Numbered from the stretch's first letter, positions 49,768 to 59,329 are shown. The stretch: 64,000 nt of DNA from Psychrobacter sp. NG254 (GCF_015277735.1 NZ_JADHDA010000005.1:1-64000), one strand, 5' to 3'. Made by a program: numbers and translations. Notes: generated by a model from the letters alone, not told the origin.

Positions 49768-50202
49768 TTAGAAAGGTTTTACCACGACTAAAATGACAAT
49801 AATCACCAAGGCAAAGACTGGCACTTCATTGAACCAACGCCAAAACTTATGCGATTTATAGTGTGGATTATCTATCAGTTTTTTGCGATACAGTCCGCAA
49901 GCGCCATGATAGCCGGATAGCAATATCACTAGTAAAAGCTTAATGTGTAGCCAGCCTTGGGTTTTGTACACATCCCAACCTAGCCCAACCATCCATAGAC
50001 CAAATATCCATGTCGCTATCATTGCTGGCGTCATGATACCGCGATATAGCTTACGCTCCATAATGGTAAAGCGCTCTTGGCTGATGGTATCATCACTCAT
50101 CGCATGATAAACAAACAGACGCGGCAAATAAAATATCGCCGCAAACCAGCAGACCATCGAGATGATGTGTGCTGCTTTAATCCAGTTAAAATAATCTGCC
50201 AT
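49768..50202 (-). CDS. hemJ: Protoporphyrinogen IX oxidase HemJ
   Basis: HemJ oxidises protoporphyrinogen IX to protoporphyrin IX in the inner membrane, the penultimate step of haem synthesis in bacteria lacking HemG or HemY. The 144-residue product has four hydrophobic helices. Family residues are KAAHIISMVCWFAAIFYLPRLFVYH split over two helices, the WLHIKLLLVILLSGYHG segment (Lys and His) and RWFNEVPV near the end. It is a single gene in its own unit. The 133-bp gap to bioB holds no clear promoter. Confidence 0.85.
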   Translation of the reverse strand: MADYFNWIKAAHIISMVCWFAAIFYLPRLFVYHAMSDDTISQERFTIMERKLYRGIMTPAMIATWIFGLWMVGLGWDVYKTQGWLHIKLLLVILLSGYHGACGLYRKKLIDNPHYKSHKFWRWFNEVPVFALVIIVILVVVKPF

Positions 50203-50335
50203 GACTCAATCTCTTGTTATTAGCCCTTTGGAATGAGGAAACACCATAGGCTTATTTTCATATGCTTTTTATAGGGGCTAAATGTTGACAAGTTACATGC
50301 AGATTATTGATAAACAGGCGCTGCACATCGTCAAA

Positions 50336-51484
50336 CTAGTCTGCCAATACCACTTGTGTTTGATGACCACTCATCGCATCTAGTACAGGCAATACTTTTG
50401 GCGCTCTTGGGGCAGCAAACTGTTTGGTTAAGCCAAGCTCACGCATGAGTCTGTCATCGCCCGATTGACTGGAGTTTCCGGTTGTCAGTAGCTTATCACC
50501 ATAAAAGAACGAGTTGGCACCTGCCATAAAGGCCAATGCTTGCTCAGAGTCTGATAGGCTCTCGCGACCAGCAGACAGACGCACATAACTGGTTGGGCAG
50601 CAGATACGCGACACGGCAATGGTGCGAATCCATTCAAGTACAGACAGTTGACCTTCGGCCAATACTTTGTCACCAATCGGTGTGCCTTTAATCGGTACGA
50701 GTAGATTGACTGGGATAGACTCTGGGGCTTTTGGCATTTTTAGCAGTTCATGTACCCAATCGATACGGTCATCACGGCTTTCGCCCATACCAACGATATT
50801 ACCGCTACAGACATTGATGCCTGAGTTGCGCACATTGTCTATCGTATCCAAGCGCTCATCATAGCTGCGCGTGCTGACGACTTGCTCATAATAGCTGCGC
50901 GAGGTATCTAGATTATGATTATAATAGTCCAATCCGGCATCCGCCAACTGCGTTGCTTGATTGGTATCTAACATACCGAGCGTCATACAAGTTTCAAGCC
51001 CTAATGCCTTGACTTCTTTGATCAGCTCAACCACGTAAGGCATGTCCTTTGCGCTTGGATGTTTCCATGCCGCACCCATGCAGAAGCGTGACGAGCCACT
51101 ATTCTTGGCACGTTTGGCAGCGGCAATGACTTTGTCTACTTCGATGCGTTTTTCTGCTTGTAGTTTGGTGGTGTCGCGGTGATGACCTGACTGTGAGCAA
51201 TAGCCACAATCTTCAGGGCAGTTACCTGTTTTAATCGACAACAACGTACTAATCTGTACTTCATTGGCTGTGAAATGCTCACGGTGAACAGTCTGTGCTT
51301 GCAACAACAAATCCATCAATGGCAAATCAAACAGTGCGGCGATTTCTTCGCGGCTATGCTTGTGCGGAGTTGGTTGGCTGGCATCGGTTAAACTGGCCAA
51401 AAAATCATCGCTACTGTTTTGATGATTGAGTGTCTGAGCGTGGCTATCGGCATTGGGTTCTGAGATGTTAAGTAATCCTGCCAT
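50336..51484 (-). CDS. bioB: Biotin synthase
   Basis: BioB is the radical SAM enzyme that inserts sulfur into dethiobiotin. The 382-residue product has the radical SAM CxxxCxxC motif (Cys89, Cys93, Cys96 in [12 protein letters not shown]) for the 4Fe-4S cluster. Further Cys in [17 protein letters not shown] and [13 protein letters not shown], with Arg in VRLSAGRE, bind the 2Fe-2S cluster. An N-terminal extension of about 40 Ser/Gln/Asp-rich residues precedes the conserved [16 protein letters not shown] precedes the ATG. Other bio genes are not adjacent. Confidence 0.96.
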   Translation of the reverse strand: MAGLLNISEPNADSHAQTLNHQNSSDDFLASLTDASQPTPHKHSREEIAALFDLPLMDLLLQAQTVHREHFTANEVQISTLLSIKTGNCPEDCGYCSQSGHHRDTTKLQAEKRIEVDKVIAAAKRAKNSGSSRFCMGAAWKHPSAKDMPYVVELIKEVKALGLETCMTLGMLDTNQATQLADAGLDYYNHNLDTSRSYYEQVVSTRSYDERLDTIDNVRNSGINVCSGNIVGMGESRDDRIDWVHELLKMPKAPESIPVNLLVPIKGTPIGDKVLAEGQLSVLEWIRTIAVSRICCPTSYVRLSAGRESLSDSEQALAFMAGANSFFYGDKLLTTGNSSQSGDDRLMRELGLTKQFAAPRAPKVLPVLDAMSGHQTQVVLAD

Positions 51485-51550
51485 GAGATAAATCCTTTTA
51501 TAACGGTATTGGGTACATCTAAATGTTTTTGTGTTTTTAAAATAATAAAA

Positions 51551-51582
51551 AAGGCTGCGATATAGTATACCGTAACCTTTTT
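51551..51582 (-). terminator. Probable weak terminator of the SCP2-domain gene
   Basis: AAAAAGG (51551-51557) and CCTTTTT (51576-51582) close a loosely paired, AT-rich interior. On the minus strand it ends in T residues, between the SCP2-domain gene and bioB. Confidence 0.4.
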
Positions 51583-51722
51583 AGAAAATCAGAACACTGC
51601 TGGAGAGTATGTATAAATATCACAGTGGCGTATATAAGTAGTAACTATCCATCTATTGTATCAATGACTACTGATTAACGCACCTCTTGATTCCATTTAA
51701 TACATCTCTCATCTATAGCGAA

Positions 51723-52229
51723 TTATTTACCCAGTTTGTGCTTAGCAACACCAACCCAATGCTCAGCGAATTTCTGTGCTTTATATGCATAAGGCTTGGC
51801 TTTGTCCAGATACGGTTTGCACTCTTCTGGAATAGTCGGCACGATATGCTTGGCCAATTTATTGAACCACATCATGAGGCTATAATCACCCTCAATGCTT
51901 AATTTGCCTTCTTGTACTGCAGTCATAAATGCTGGCAAGCTGCCTTTGGTCAAAAGTTTGACGCCAGTCATAGAGTCTTTAAAGGTAATCGTAAGGTCTG
52001 CTGTTTTCGCATGACCGCTTTGCTGACTAAACTGACCATTATCAAAAATAAAATGACGAGCAATCTCAGATTCAGTGCTGGCAAATTCGATCGTGACCGC
52101 ACGATCAGCGAATAGCTTTTGAACAGCTTCATCGTTGCTATCAGCTAGCATTGATAAACGATAGCCAACGACTGCCAACAAAGCGTCTAATGGATCAGAT
52201 TTGATGTCTAACACAGGAACTGTGAACAT
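51723..52229 (-). CDS. SCP2 sterol-binding domain protein
   Basis: The 168-residue product has the SCP2-like lipid-carrier pattern: FASTESEIARHFIFDNGQF, ADLTITFKDSMTGVKLLTKG, and AVQEGKLSIEGDYSLMMWFNKL. These domains form a hydrophobic pocket. The best known bacterial relatives are UbiJ/YhbT-type proteins and alkyl-sulfatase dimerisation domains. The C-terminal 40 residues are Lys/Ala-rich. It is not next to ubiE or ubiB, so a ubiquinone role is unsupported. AGGAG precedes the ATG on the minus strand. Confidence 0.75.
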   Translation of the reverse strand: MFTVPVLDIKSDPLDALLAVVGYRLSMLADSNDEAVQKLFADRAVTIEFASTESEIARHFIFDNGQFSQQSGHAKTADLTITFKDSMTGVKLLTKGSLPAFMTAVQEGKLSIEGDYSLMMWFNKLAKHIVPTIPEECKPYLDKAKPYAYKAQKFAEHWVGVAKHKLGK

Positions 52230-52391
52230 AGTAAAACTCCTAAAAAATGACGCATAAAAATAAGGCGTACTTTATACCAATTCTTATGACAAATATATAA
52301 CCCAATTATAAACCATGCAGTAACCTGAACTCTTTAGGAGTTAAGTAGAGAGTGTTAAGCATCTTGTAACATTTGATATCGTTATGACATG

Positions 52392-52418
52392 ACTCGTTGC
52401 TAAGCCTGATATCTCAGC
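52392..52418. other. Hairpin in the gap upstream of the SCP2-domain gene
   Basis: CGTTGCT pairs with AGCAACG around a loop of about 13 nt. There is no T-run, and the role is unknown. The 264-bp gap has no gene. Confidence 0.3.
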
Positions 52419-52493
52419 AACGATATTATAGTGATAGCAGCCATAAAGATAATATGGTGATAAAAGCAATATCGAAAGAAGGGTCAGGCAGGA

Positions 52494-52895
52494 TTAATGA
52501 AATCGCGGTTTGTAATCATCGTCATAAACGGGCGTATGCTCAATATAGCGTGCGGCCTCTAGCGCACGCTGCTGCTGCACGGACTGACTGACATCATCAT
52601 AGCGTAACGCTCGGTACAGTACCCAGCCCGCTAGCGGCAGCCAGCTCACACCCATCGCGATGACATAGCGATGCCACTCTGACAGCTCAGAGAACATAGG
52701 GCTACCTGACAAAACGTTTTGAACGACTTCGACAGCCAACCAGTAGGCCATACCGCCAAACAGATAGAGCAATAGCCAACGCTGCGAGGATAGAGCAAGG
52801 GCCACGACCAGTCCTGCCAGCAATCCATAGCCGAGCCATGCCATAACGCCCCACGCCTCAACACCAACAAAAGAAAATATAGTTAATAACATCAT
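52494..52895 (-). CDS. Hypothetical small membrane protein
   Basis: The 133-residue product has three or four hydrophobic helices (such as MAWLGYGLLAGLVVALAL, WLLLYLFGGMAYWLAV and VIAMGVSWLPLAGWVLY). A polar C-terminal tail contains VQQQRALEAARYIEHTPVYDDDY. I recognise no family. The run of conserved-looking Trp and Gly residues and the consistent reading frame favour a real gene. It lies on the minus strand in the same direction as its DUF368 neighbour, 255 bp downstream of it. Confidence 0.55.
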   Translation of the reverse strand: MMLLTIFSFVGVEAWGVMAWLGYGLLAGLVVALALSSQRWLLLYLFGGMAYWLAVEVVQNVLSGSPMFSELSEWHRYVIAMGVSWLPLAGWVLYRALRYDDVSQSVQQQRALEAARYIEHTPVYDDDYKPRFH

Positions 52896-53044
52896 TCATC
52901 TCGCTATTCATAAGGTGAATTCCAATAAAGTTATTATGAGAGGTTGTTGGACAAAGCTAAAGAGGGGAGAGGCGACTTTACGACAACCGTTGACGTTTAG
53001 TTTTTTGGATGGTTTTTGCAATTTTTGATGGCGAGAGGATAGGC

Positions 53045-53069
53045 TAAGCGCCGTAAAGAACGGCGCTTA
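53045..53069. other. GC-rich hairpin downstream of the DUF368 gene
   Basis: TAAGCGCCGT (53045-53054) pairs perfectly with ACGGCGCTTA (53060-53069) around AAAGA. On the minus strand no T-run follows, so it is a stable stem rather than a standard terminator. Confidence 0.5.
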
Positions 53070-53150
53070 TTTTAGAGCGTAGAAGGAGTTTGATTGGGTT
53101 TGACAAGATAGTGTCAACTAACAGGCAGAGGCGACAGGTTTGCTGAAGAG

Positions 53151-54155
53151 TTAAACTCGATTGGCACGATTGCCCCACCAAGATAATAACGATACTAAAA
53201 TCGCCCCGAGTAGCATCAGTCCGATGGTCGTTAGCCAGTGTGCACCAGTAGGATACTGCCATGGCATGACATTATTGACGGCCTCATTATCTAGAGCACC
53301 TAAGGCATCTACTTTCCATGGCCATACTTTTATCAAGGAGCCTGCGATAAAGCCTGTCAGTAAGGCCAAAGTGGCTTGATAGTAACGCGATAGCAACCAC
53401 TTTAGGGCGCGTGTGAATAACAGTAACCCAGTGATCATCCCTGCCATAACGGTAAGAACAATACTCAAATTCATGGTATGGACAGCTTCTAGCACCGTAT
53501 CATAAGCGCCGAGCAACAATAGAATAAATGAGCCTGATATACCGGGTAGAATCATCGCACAAATGGCAATCGCCCCTGCAAAAAACAAGTAGGGTAAGCT
53601 GGGTGTGGTCGTGAGTAATGGCAAACTGCTAATGACCATTGCAGCGCCCAATCCAGTAGCAAACAGTACTGCACGGCCTATATTCCAGCGCTCAATCTCA
53701 CTGAGTAAAATAAATACTGTGGCAACCACCAATCCAAAAAAGAACGACCAAATGAGCAGTGGCTCATTGTCCAGTAAGTGCTTAATGATGCCGGCTAGCG
53801 TAGCGAAGCTGGTGGCAATACCCAATACCAAACACAATAAAAAAGTCGCATCAACCTGTCGCCAAACGGCGAGCAAACCTTTGATGCCACCTTCTTGTTG
53901 AAATATCTGCCAAAGATTGGGACCGATACTACCAAGCGCATTAATCAGACGCTCATAGATACCAGCAATCAGGGCAATGGTACCACCAGAGACGCCAGGC
54001 ACGATATCAGCAGCGCCCATGGCCATCCCTCTGACATAGATCCCCAAGAGCTGTTTTGGACTGTCAGTACGAGTCGGAGTAGTGCTCACGTCTGATGGCT
54101 GTGATGGTTGCGGAACTGACGGCTGGTTTGGCCGTGGAGATTGTGGTGCCGTCAT
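53151..54155 (-). CDS. DUF368 family undecaprenyl phosphate translocase (PopT-like)
   Basis: DUF368 proteins have been reported to recycle undecaprenyl phosphate across the inner membrane for cell-wall synthesis. The 334-residue product has a Pro/Ser/Thr-rich N-terminus followed by GMAMGAADIVPGVSGGTIALI (split over the first helix), and about eight more helices. A second similar motif near the middle is AICAMILPGISGSFILLLLG, an internal repeat typical of the family. I prefer the second ATG (54155). AAAGGA runs directly into the first ATG (54161), leaving no spacer, but sits 6 nt from the second. Confidence 0.85.
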   Translation of the reverse strand: MTAPQSPRPNQPSVPQPSQPSDVSTTPTRTDSPKQLLGIYVRGMAMGAADIVPGVSGGTIALIAGIYERLINALGSIGPNLWQIFQQEGGIKGLLAVWRQVDATFLLCLVLGIATSFATLAGIIKHLLDNEPLLIWSFFFGLVVATVFILLSEIERWNIGRAVLFATGLGAAMVISSLPLLTTTPSLPYLFFAGAIAICAMILPGISGSFILLLLGAYDTVLEAVHTMNLSIVLTVMAGMITGLLLFTRALKWLLSRYYQATLALLTGFIAGSLIKVWPWKVDALGALDNEAVNNVMPWQYPTGAHWLTTIGLMLLGAILVSLLSWWGNRANRV

Positions 54156-54346
54156 AAACATTCCTTTATCGTTTAAGAATCAGTGTTATCTAAAATTGGG
54201 TTTTATGCATCATGGTAAAACATCAAAGCAGTCTCACTATGGTAAGACTGCCATACAAAAGTAATATAAAACCACATAAAGCACAAAAGCCAGATCAATG
54301 ACAAAGCACTAATCCAGCTTATGAGATCGTTTCATATGTTTAGCAA

Positions 54347-55585
54347 TTACTCAGCATCAGGCTTTATGTCAGACTCAGTATTAGACCCAGTATTAGATTG
54401 GGTATCAGACAGCGCAGGATAGCCAAGTGCATAGAGCGTGCCTTCAAGTCCTGTCACATTGATAGCAGCATCGGCACGTGCTTGCACGATGGGCTTGGCA
54501 TGATAAGCGACACCTAGATCGGCAATGGCCATCATTGGCAAGTCATTGGCGCCATCACCAATGCAGACCACTTGTGACATCTCGATACCCAAGCGCTCAG
54601 CGGTGTGCTTGACGATAGCGGCTTTTTTGTCACCATTGACGATAGGCCACTGTACATGACCGGTGACTTCACCTTCGTCGATATCTAGGGCATTGGCATG
54701 TACTTCATCAATGCCTAACTGCTCAGCGATATAACGGGCAAAGTATGTAAAACCGCCCGATACCAGCACAGTATGATATCCCAACGCCTTTAGCGCACTG
54801 ATGGTAGTGCGCGCACCTACAGAGACGGTCAAGCGGCTACAAATGTCATCCAGTACGTCAATTGGTGTGCCTTTTAATAATGCCACACGCTGAGCAAATG
54901 ACTCATCAAAATCAATCTCACCGCGCATGGCGGCCTCAGTGATGGCTTCGACTTCGTCACCAATGCCAGCAGTTTTTGCCAGCTCTACGATCACTTCTTG
55001 TTCAATTAAAGTTGAATCCATATCAAAGCAGGCAAGCTTATGAGTACGTAGCATATGGCCGACAGATAGGATATGACAGTCAACGACGTTTATGTTGCCA
55101 GTACTATCTGCACTGCGCGTATTGTTGTACTCTTCCGTCAAATCACGACGCAAGCGTGTGGTTAGCTGATCATCAATGATGTGCGCGGCAGCGGTCTTTT
55201 TGCCAGGATGCATCAGCGTGTCATTGACAGGGACTAGCAGGTAACGGAATACTTGAGTATGGGTAAAGGGTAGGCGCTGTGCACCGTCGGCCGTTGGCTC
55301 TGTATCAGAGACTGTGATATTGACAAAACTGGCGTCTGTGTCTTCAGCGACCGTTACCAAATGCCAGTTCGGCTGTTCATCAACCCATGACTGAACATAT
55401 TGATGAATATCTAGCGTAGATACGTGAGTCGGCAATACAACGATGAGCGCAAAAACAGGCAGCGACTGTAGCGCATCAAAATCTTGCAAATTGGTATCTT
55501 CAGGTAATAATGCCGCAATAGAGTCGACGGCTTGCTGCCATGCTTTGCTGTCTTTTGGTAACGAATAAGATGTATTTTTTGGCAT
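54347..55585 (-). CDS. serB: Phosphoserine phosphatase
   Basis: SerB hydrolyses phosphoserine to serine, the last step of serine synthesis. The 412-residue product has a regulatory-type N-terminal region of about 180 residues and the HAD phosphatase domain. The nucleophile is Asp188 in FDMDST, with Asp190 as acid/base; further motifs are LVSGGFTYF, GDKKAAIV and GDGANDLPMM. The C-terminus ends in a short Ser/Asn/Thr-rich tail encoded by imperfect repeats (near 54360-54415). The gene is divergent from an Smp/YtjB-like gene, and E. coli also keeps smp beside serB. Confidence 0.95.
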   Translation of the reverse strand: MPKNTSYSLPKDSKAWQQAVDSIAALLPEDTNLQDFDALQSLPVFALIVVLPTHVSTLDIHQYVQSWVDEQPNWHLVTVAEDTDASFVNITVSDTEPTADGAQRLPFTHTQVFRYLLVPVNDTLMHPGKKTAAAHIIDDQLTTRLRRDLTEEYNNTRSADSTGNINVVDCHILSVGHMLRTHKLACFDMDSTLIEQEVIVELAKTAGIGDEVEAITEAAMRGEIDFDESFAQRVALLKGTPIDVLDDICSRLTVSVGARTTISALKALGYHTVLVSGGFTYFARYIAEQLGIDEVHANALDIDEGEVTGHVQWPIVNGDKKAAIVKHTAERLGIEMSQVVCIGDGANDLPMMAIADLGVAYHAKPIVQARADAAINVTGLEGTLYALGYPALSDTQSNTGSNTESDIKPDAE

Positions 55586-55955
55586 GGCTCAATTGTCCCT
55601 TGTATGCTCGTATAAGATTGGGAATAATAACAGTTTTACTGGGCAGCGCCTATAGATGACACGCAAAGTATCAATGGCGTAAAAAAACCACAATCATGGC
55701 GCAAATGATCAGAAAAAAACCATCGCGTCATTGTGATAAATTTATAAAGTGACTCACGCCATCAGGCTTGTTATGGTGATATAGTGGACAAGATAAAAAG
55801 TCACGCTTCTATATCCCTTGTACTATAGAAAAATGATTGCGTTGACCTCGCTTTATAGATATCTGATCTATGCAAATTAGCTTTATCAAACCAGCCAAAA
55901 AATGAGCGAATGCCTCGTTTTTTAATTTCTTCTCTCCAAAAAAGTTTACTATATC
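55586..55955. other. Divergent region between serB and the YtjB-like gene
   Basis: The 370-bp gap is AT-rich and presumably holds two divergent promoters. I see no pair of hexamers with correct spacing good enough to name, and no long inverted repeat. Confidence 0.4.
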
Positions 55956-57386
55956 ATGACGTATTTAGCGCCGCGGCAAGGGTTGTTTGCCATCATTATT
56001 TTGGTTAGTTTTTGTTTGCAGACGCTGCTATTGGTCATCAGTACCGACCAGCAGTTGAGCAACAGTCGTGCGTTGAAAGGCGAGCAGATGGTCGCCCAGC
56101 TGATTGATGAAGCAAGGCTATCGTTAGAAAACAAAGATCGTGTCAGTCTCAGTGTCATTGCCAATCGCTATACCAGTGAGCAAGACGTGACACGGATACT
56201 GATTAAAGACAATAACGATGAGATATTGGTGCCCGTCGGTAATGCACCGATGCAGCAAGGCGATACCATTAGTCAAATCGCGACCAATGGCGATGCGGTA
56301 ATCGGTAGCGTGGCATTGACATTGAAAGATATCAGTAAAGGCGAGATTATCGCTATGCAATGGCCGTTTGTCATCGGCACCATGCTGCTGCATTTATTGC
56401 TTTGGCTGCTGTATGGCTACTTGGCACGCCCGACCAAAGAGCAGATCAATGCGCTGAGCCATGATATCCAGGAGTTATATATTGAGCAATATACACAAGT
56501 CGATCAGCGTGGCTACAATCGAGATATTGAACGCTCATCTGATGACGCAGTAGACAGTCATCCATCTGCTACTGGTGAAAGCGATATCGATGACATGGTC
56601 GCCAATGCGCGTAAGTTCAATGTACAAAACGAGGTAAACGACTACCTAAGAACGCAGCAAAACCCAGAGACCACAGATGCGACTGGCGGCTCGGTAGATA
56701 CTGATGCAGATAGTCTATCAGGTGAGGGTAATACCACTGAGACCGATAGTGCAGGGACTGGCCACCAATCATCCAAGCTATCTGCGACACGCTCCGTAGA
56801 TAAGGTGAGAGTACAGATTGTCTTTCATGATGAGTTCAATATGCTTGAGCGCCTTGCACCTGCCCAGCGTTTGCCATATTTGGCGCTATGCACACAGCTC
56901 TTTAATCAAGCGGTGACAGAATTGCTCAAACAACCGTTGCTGCTCGGTGTTAGTGCCATGAATGAGGCGCAGTTTGCAGACAATGGCGCTAGTGTGGTGC
57001 TAAAAGCTGACAATAGCCATGCTAAAGTTGCGCTGGCAGGGGTGATGCTTGCCAAGTTGTACTTGATGCTTAATAAAATTATTCATGATAAGCATATCGA
57101 GTTGTCGCGCTTTGCTTTACCTGCAAAAGCAGGTGTGAGTGATGACGCGCAGTCAGAGGCCATGACTCACTTATTACAGAGCATTGGTAAAAAAGAGCAA
57201 TTATTGATTCTATTGCCAAACAATGGCCTCAAACAGATCAGTAATCATATCCAAGTACACAGTATCATGCGACCTACCACCGTCTATGAGCGTGAGTGTG
57301 CGATATTTGATGGTGGTAATGATTCGATGATTCAGCGTTTGGCAGACGTTCGCAATGCGGTACTGATGATCGAAGAAGATGAGTAG
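55956..57386 (+). CDS. Two-helix membrane protein, Smp/YtjB-like
   Basis: The 476-residue product has an N-terminal transmembrane helix (about residues 8-28), an extracytoplasmic domain of about 100 residues (ISTDQQLSNSRALKGEQMV onwards), and a second helix near 135-155. A long cytoplasmic part follows, with a disordered Asp/Ser/Thr/Gly-rich linker (about 190-275) and a folded C-terminal domain (about 280-476). The topology and the position next to serB resemble the E. coli Smp/YtjB (AhpA) family, but the cytoplasmic domain is much larger. I cannot assign a function; sensor-like topology is only a guess. Confidence 0.5.
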   Translation: MTYLAPRQGLFAIIILVSFCLQTLLLVISTDQQLSNSRALKGEQMVAQLIDEARLSLENKDRVSLSVIANRYTSEQDVTRILIKDNNDEILVPVGNAPMQQGDTISQIATNGDAVIGSVALTLKDISKGEIIAMQWPFVIGTMLLHLLLWLLYGYLARPTKEQINALSHDIQELYIEQYTQVDQRGYNRDIERSSDDAVDSHPSATGESDIDDMVANARKFNVQNEVNDYLRTQQNPETTDATGGSVDTDADSLSGEGNTTETDSAGTGHQSSKLSATRSVDKVRVQIVFHDEFNMLERLAPAQRLPYLALCTQLFNQAVTELLKQPLLLGVSAMNEAQFADNGASVVLKADNSHAKVALAGVMLAKLYLMLNKIIHDKHIELSRFALPAKAGVSDDAQSEAMTHLLQSIGKKEQLLILLPNNGLKQISNHIQVHSIMRPTTVYERECAIFDGGNDSMIQRLADVRNAVLMIEEDE

Positions 57387-57446
57387 CAGACTAAATATAT
57401 ACTGATGCTTAGCCGTATTTTGCACTCGCTTATTTACAGTACAATT

Positions 57447-57473
57447 GTCTGCTATATGAGTCATATAGCAGAC
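57447..57473. other. Hairpin after the YtjB-like gene
   Basis: GTCTGCTATAT (57447-57457) pairs perfectly with ATATAGCAGAC (57463-57473) around a 5-nt loop, with no T-run. It separates the preceding gene from the promoter at 57514. Confidence 0.5.
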
Positions 57474-57513
57474 CCAGTCTGAAAAATGAGATGGGTCATA
57501 TTGAGAAAAAGGA

Positions 57514-57542
57514 TTGACAACATTCAGTAGAGACTTTATAAG
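57514..57542 (+). promoter_or_regulatory. Sigma70-type promoter for the small acidic protein gene
   Basis: A perfect TTGACA (57514-57519) and TATAAG (57537-57542) are separated by 17 bp, 57 bp before the start codon. Confidence 0.65.
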
Positions 57543-57599
57543 GCATATATATATTACTGTATGTTTAATACCCTTGCCTAAAAATGATAGGAGTTTGTC

Positions 57600-57836
57600 A
57601 TGAGTGACGCTGATATTGACGACGATTTTGATGATGATTTTGTCGACGATGATGATGCAAAGATGGTCGAAGAAGCCGAGACGAGTGTACGCACACGTCT
57701 AAGCAGTCTCGAAAAGCGCCGACTGATTGATAATTTGTTAGAAGAAAAGCGTCTGGCCAAAGAGTTGAAAGACGATTTGGATGATATCGACAACTTCGAT
57801 GAAGATGGCGATGATTGGGATGACGACGATTTCTAA
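57600..57836 (+). CDS. Small acidic protein, PA3496-like
   Basis: The 78-residue product is extremely acidic at both ends (Asp runs), with a central helix SSLEKRRLIDNLLEEKRLAKEL split in charge. The pattern resembles the short proteins grouped with Pseudomonas PA3496, recalled rather than searched. TAGGAG precedes the ATG, and a good promoter lies upstream, which supports a real, well-expressed gene. It could bind a basic partner or metal ions; function is unknown. A UPF0149 gene follows after 268 bp with no terminator between. Confidence 0.65.
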   Translation: MSDADIDDDFDDDFVDDDDAKMVEEAETSVRTRLSSLEKRRLIDNLLEEKRLAKELKDDLDDIDNFDEDGDDWDDDDF

Positions 57837-58104
57837 TTTCTAGACATCATTCGTTTAAGCTGACTAAAGTGCTTTAATCATCGGTGCTCATCTACCCAAT
57901 CGGATAGACTGGCTTTTGACAGTTGTTTTGAGCGGTTACGATACGAGCGAGCGTTAAAAGCTCATCGCTTCGATGACACTGGATCTAATAGCTTGTTTGG
58001 TTTTGGTTATTCAAGCAGCCTTTATGCTCAGATGATCTGCTATCGTGCATTAACCGATCGTTTTTGACGATTGACATACTCTATACTTCAAGGATAACCG
58101 AACC

Positions 58105-58662
58105 ATGAGTAATCAACTAAGTTTTGATGAATTACTAGACTATTTGGACAATCAAGAGAGCCAGTTTGTGCTCGATAGCGTCGCCGCTCATGGGTTTTTG
58201 ACTGCGACAGTCATCGGTCGTCCCTTGCCTAACTGGCTCGACGCCCTGTTTGAAGGTCACGTGAGCGAGATTCCAGAAAACGTCATCGATGGCATCAAGC
58301 GCTGGCGCGACTCTATCATGGCAGAGCTAAAAAACGAGACGCCTATTGAGCTGCCATTTAGCGAAGATGCAGGAGACGAAGAGGTCGCTGTTGATTTCTC
58401 TGACGAATCAGATATCGTCGCTTGGTCGATTGGCTTTGTGGATGCCATGTATGGCGATGAAGCAAGCGATTGGTTTGAAGATGAAGATACAGCAGAAGAT
58501 GTCGCTGTATTGACGCTACCGATGATCGTCTTGAGCGGTATTGATGATGAAGATCCAGAGCTTGCTCAGATGCGTGCTGACGAAGACAAAATGGTACAGA
58601 TGGCCAATAGCATCGAAGGCAATTTGACTGAGCTATTTTTGCTATTTCATACCAACGACTAA
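58105..58662 (+). CDS. UPF0149 (YgfB/YecA-like) family protein
   Basis: The 185-residue product has the UPF0149 pattern: SFDELLDYLDNQ at the N-terminus, AHGFLTATVIGRPLPNWLDAL near residue 29, and a helical C-terminal half with AWSIGFVDAMYGDEASDWF, then ELFLLFH at the end. It is acidic and cytoplasmic. Members are metal-binding adaptor-like proteins of unclear role; a YgfB relative in Pseudomonas affects peptide-recycling genes. There is no C-terminal SEC-C zinc motif. Imperfect tandem repeats span its stop codon. Confidence 0.8.
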   Translation: MSNQLSFDELLDYLDNQESQFVLDSVAAHGFLTATVIGRPLPNWLDALFEGHVSEIPENVIDGIKRWRDSIMAELKNETPIELPFSEDAGDEEVAVDFSDESDIVAWSIGFVDAMYGDEASDWFEDEDTAEDVAVLTLPMIVLSGIDDEDPELAQMRADEDKMVQMANSIEGNLTELFLLFHTND

Positions 58663-58706
58663 TTGTTTCGTACCAATAATTAGTAACTTCGTACCAATGA
58701 CTGGCC
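58645..58706. repeat. Three imperfect 21-22-bp tandem repeats over the UPF0149 stop codon
   Basis: Units start TTTCATACCAA (58645), TTTCGTACCAA (58666) and TTCGTACCAAT (58688), each followed by related sequence. The first encodes the end of the protein; the others lie beyond the stop. This looks like a slippage duplication. Confidence 0.55.
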
Positions 58707-58825
58707 ACGCTCAACACTCGTGATTCTAAAAGACAGTGCTGCCAGTACTGTCTTTTGTTTGAGCGGCGTCACACAGCTTTACTCATTCTATCAGCTACTC
58801 TATAAGTCACCGATAAGGTCATACC

Positions 58826-59266
58826 ATGACTGTGCAACTCTCTAATCTTGAACACCTGCCTAATTATCAAATTACTGAGCGCTTAGATGTGGTTTATGGC
58901 AGTACAGTACGCTCAAAACATGTCGGCAAAGACTTGTTTGCTGGGCTAAAAAACATCGTCGGTGGTGAGCTGACCGCGTATACCGAGCTGCTAGAAGAGT
59001 CGCGCCAAGAAGCGATAGATCGCATGATTGTCAAAGCTGAAGCGCTCGGCGCTGATGCCGTTGTCGGTCTGCGTTTTTCGACCTCGAGTATCGCCCAAGG
59101 TGCCTCTGAGCTTTTTGTTTATGGGACTGCGGTCAAGGTCGCACCGATATCTCAGCAGCAGTATCAAGCCCCACCGAGTGGTGGTTACGATCACTCCAGT
59201 CAAAACACAAATCCTCAAACCCAAGTCACACCCGATGATTTACCGCGTTTCAATCCTTTTGGTTAA
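58826..59266 (+). CDS. YbjQ/UPF0145 family protein
   Basis: The 146-residue product has the YbjQ pattern: VVYGSTVRSKHVGKDLFAGL, then ELTAYTELLEESRQEAIDRM and ALGADAVVGLRFSTSSI, ending in the FVYGTAVKV strand. These proteins form pentameric beta-rich rings of unknown role, originally noted as heavy-metal-binding. The last 35 residues are Gln/Asn/Pro-rich and probably disordered. A second family member follows after 63 bp in the same direction, so the two may work together. Confidence 0.85.
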   Translation: MTVQLSNLEHLPNYQITERLDVVYGSTVRSKHVGKDLFAGLKNIVGGELTAYTELLEESRQEAIDRMIVKAEALGADAVVGLRFSTSSIAQGASELFVYGTAVKVAPISQQQYQAPPSGGYDHSSQNTNPQTQVTPDDLPRFNPFG

Positions 59267-59329
59267 TCCTACAATACTAAAAACTATAATTCTAAAAGCA
59301 CCGATGCTTTTTACGATGAGAAACGTGCT

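Noticed and set aside
58645..58706. Repeat cluster considered as a CRISPR remnant
   Set aside because: The units are contiguous, with no unique spacers, they begin inside a gene, and no cas genes are in the window.
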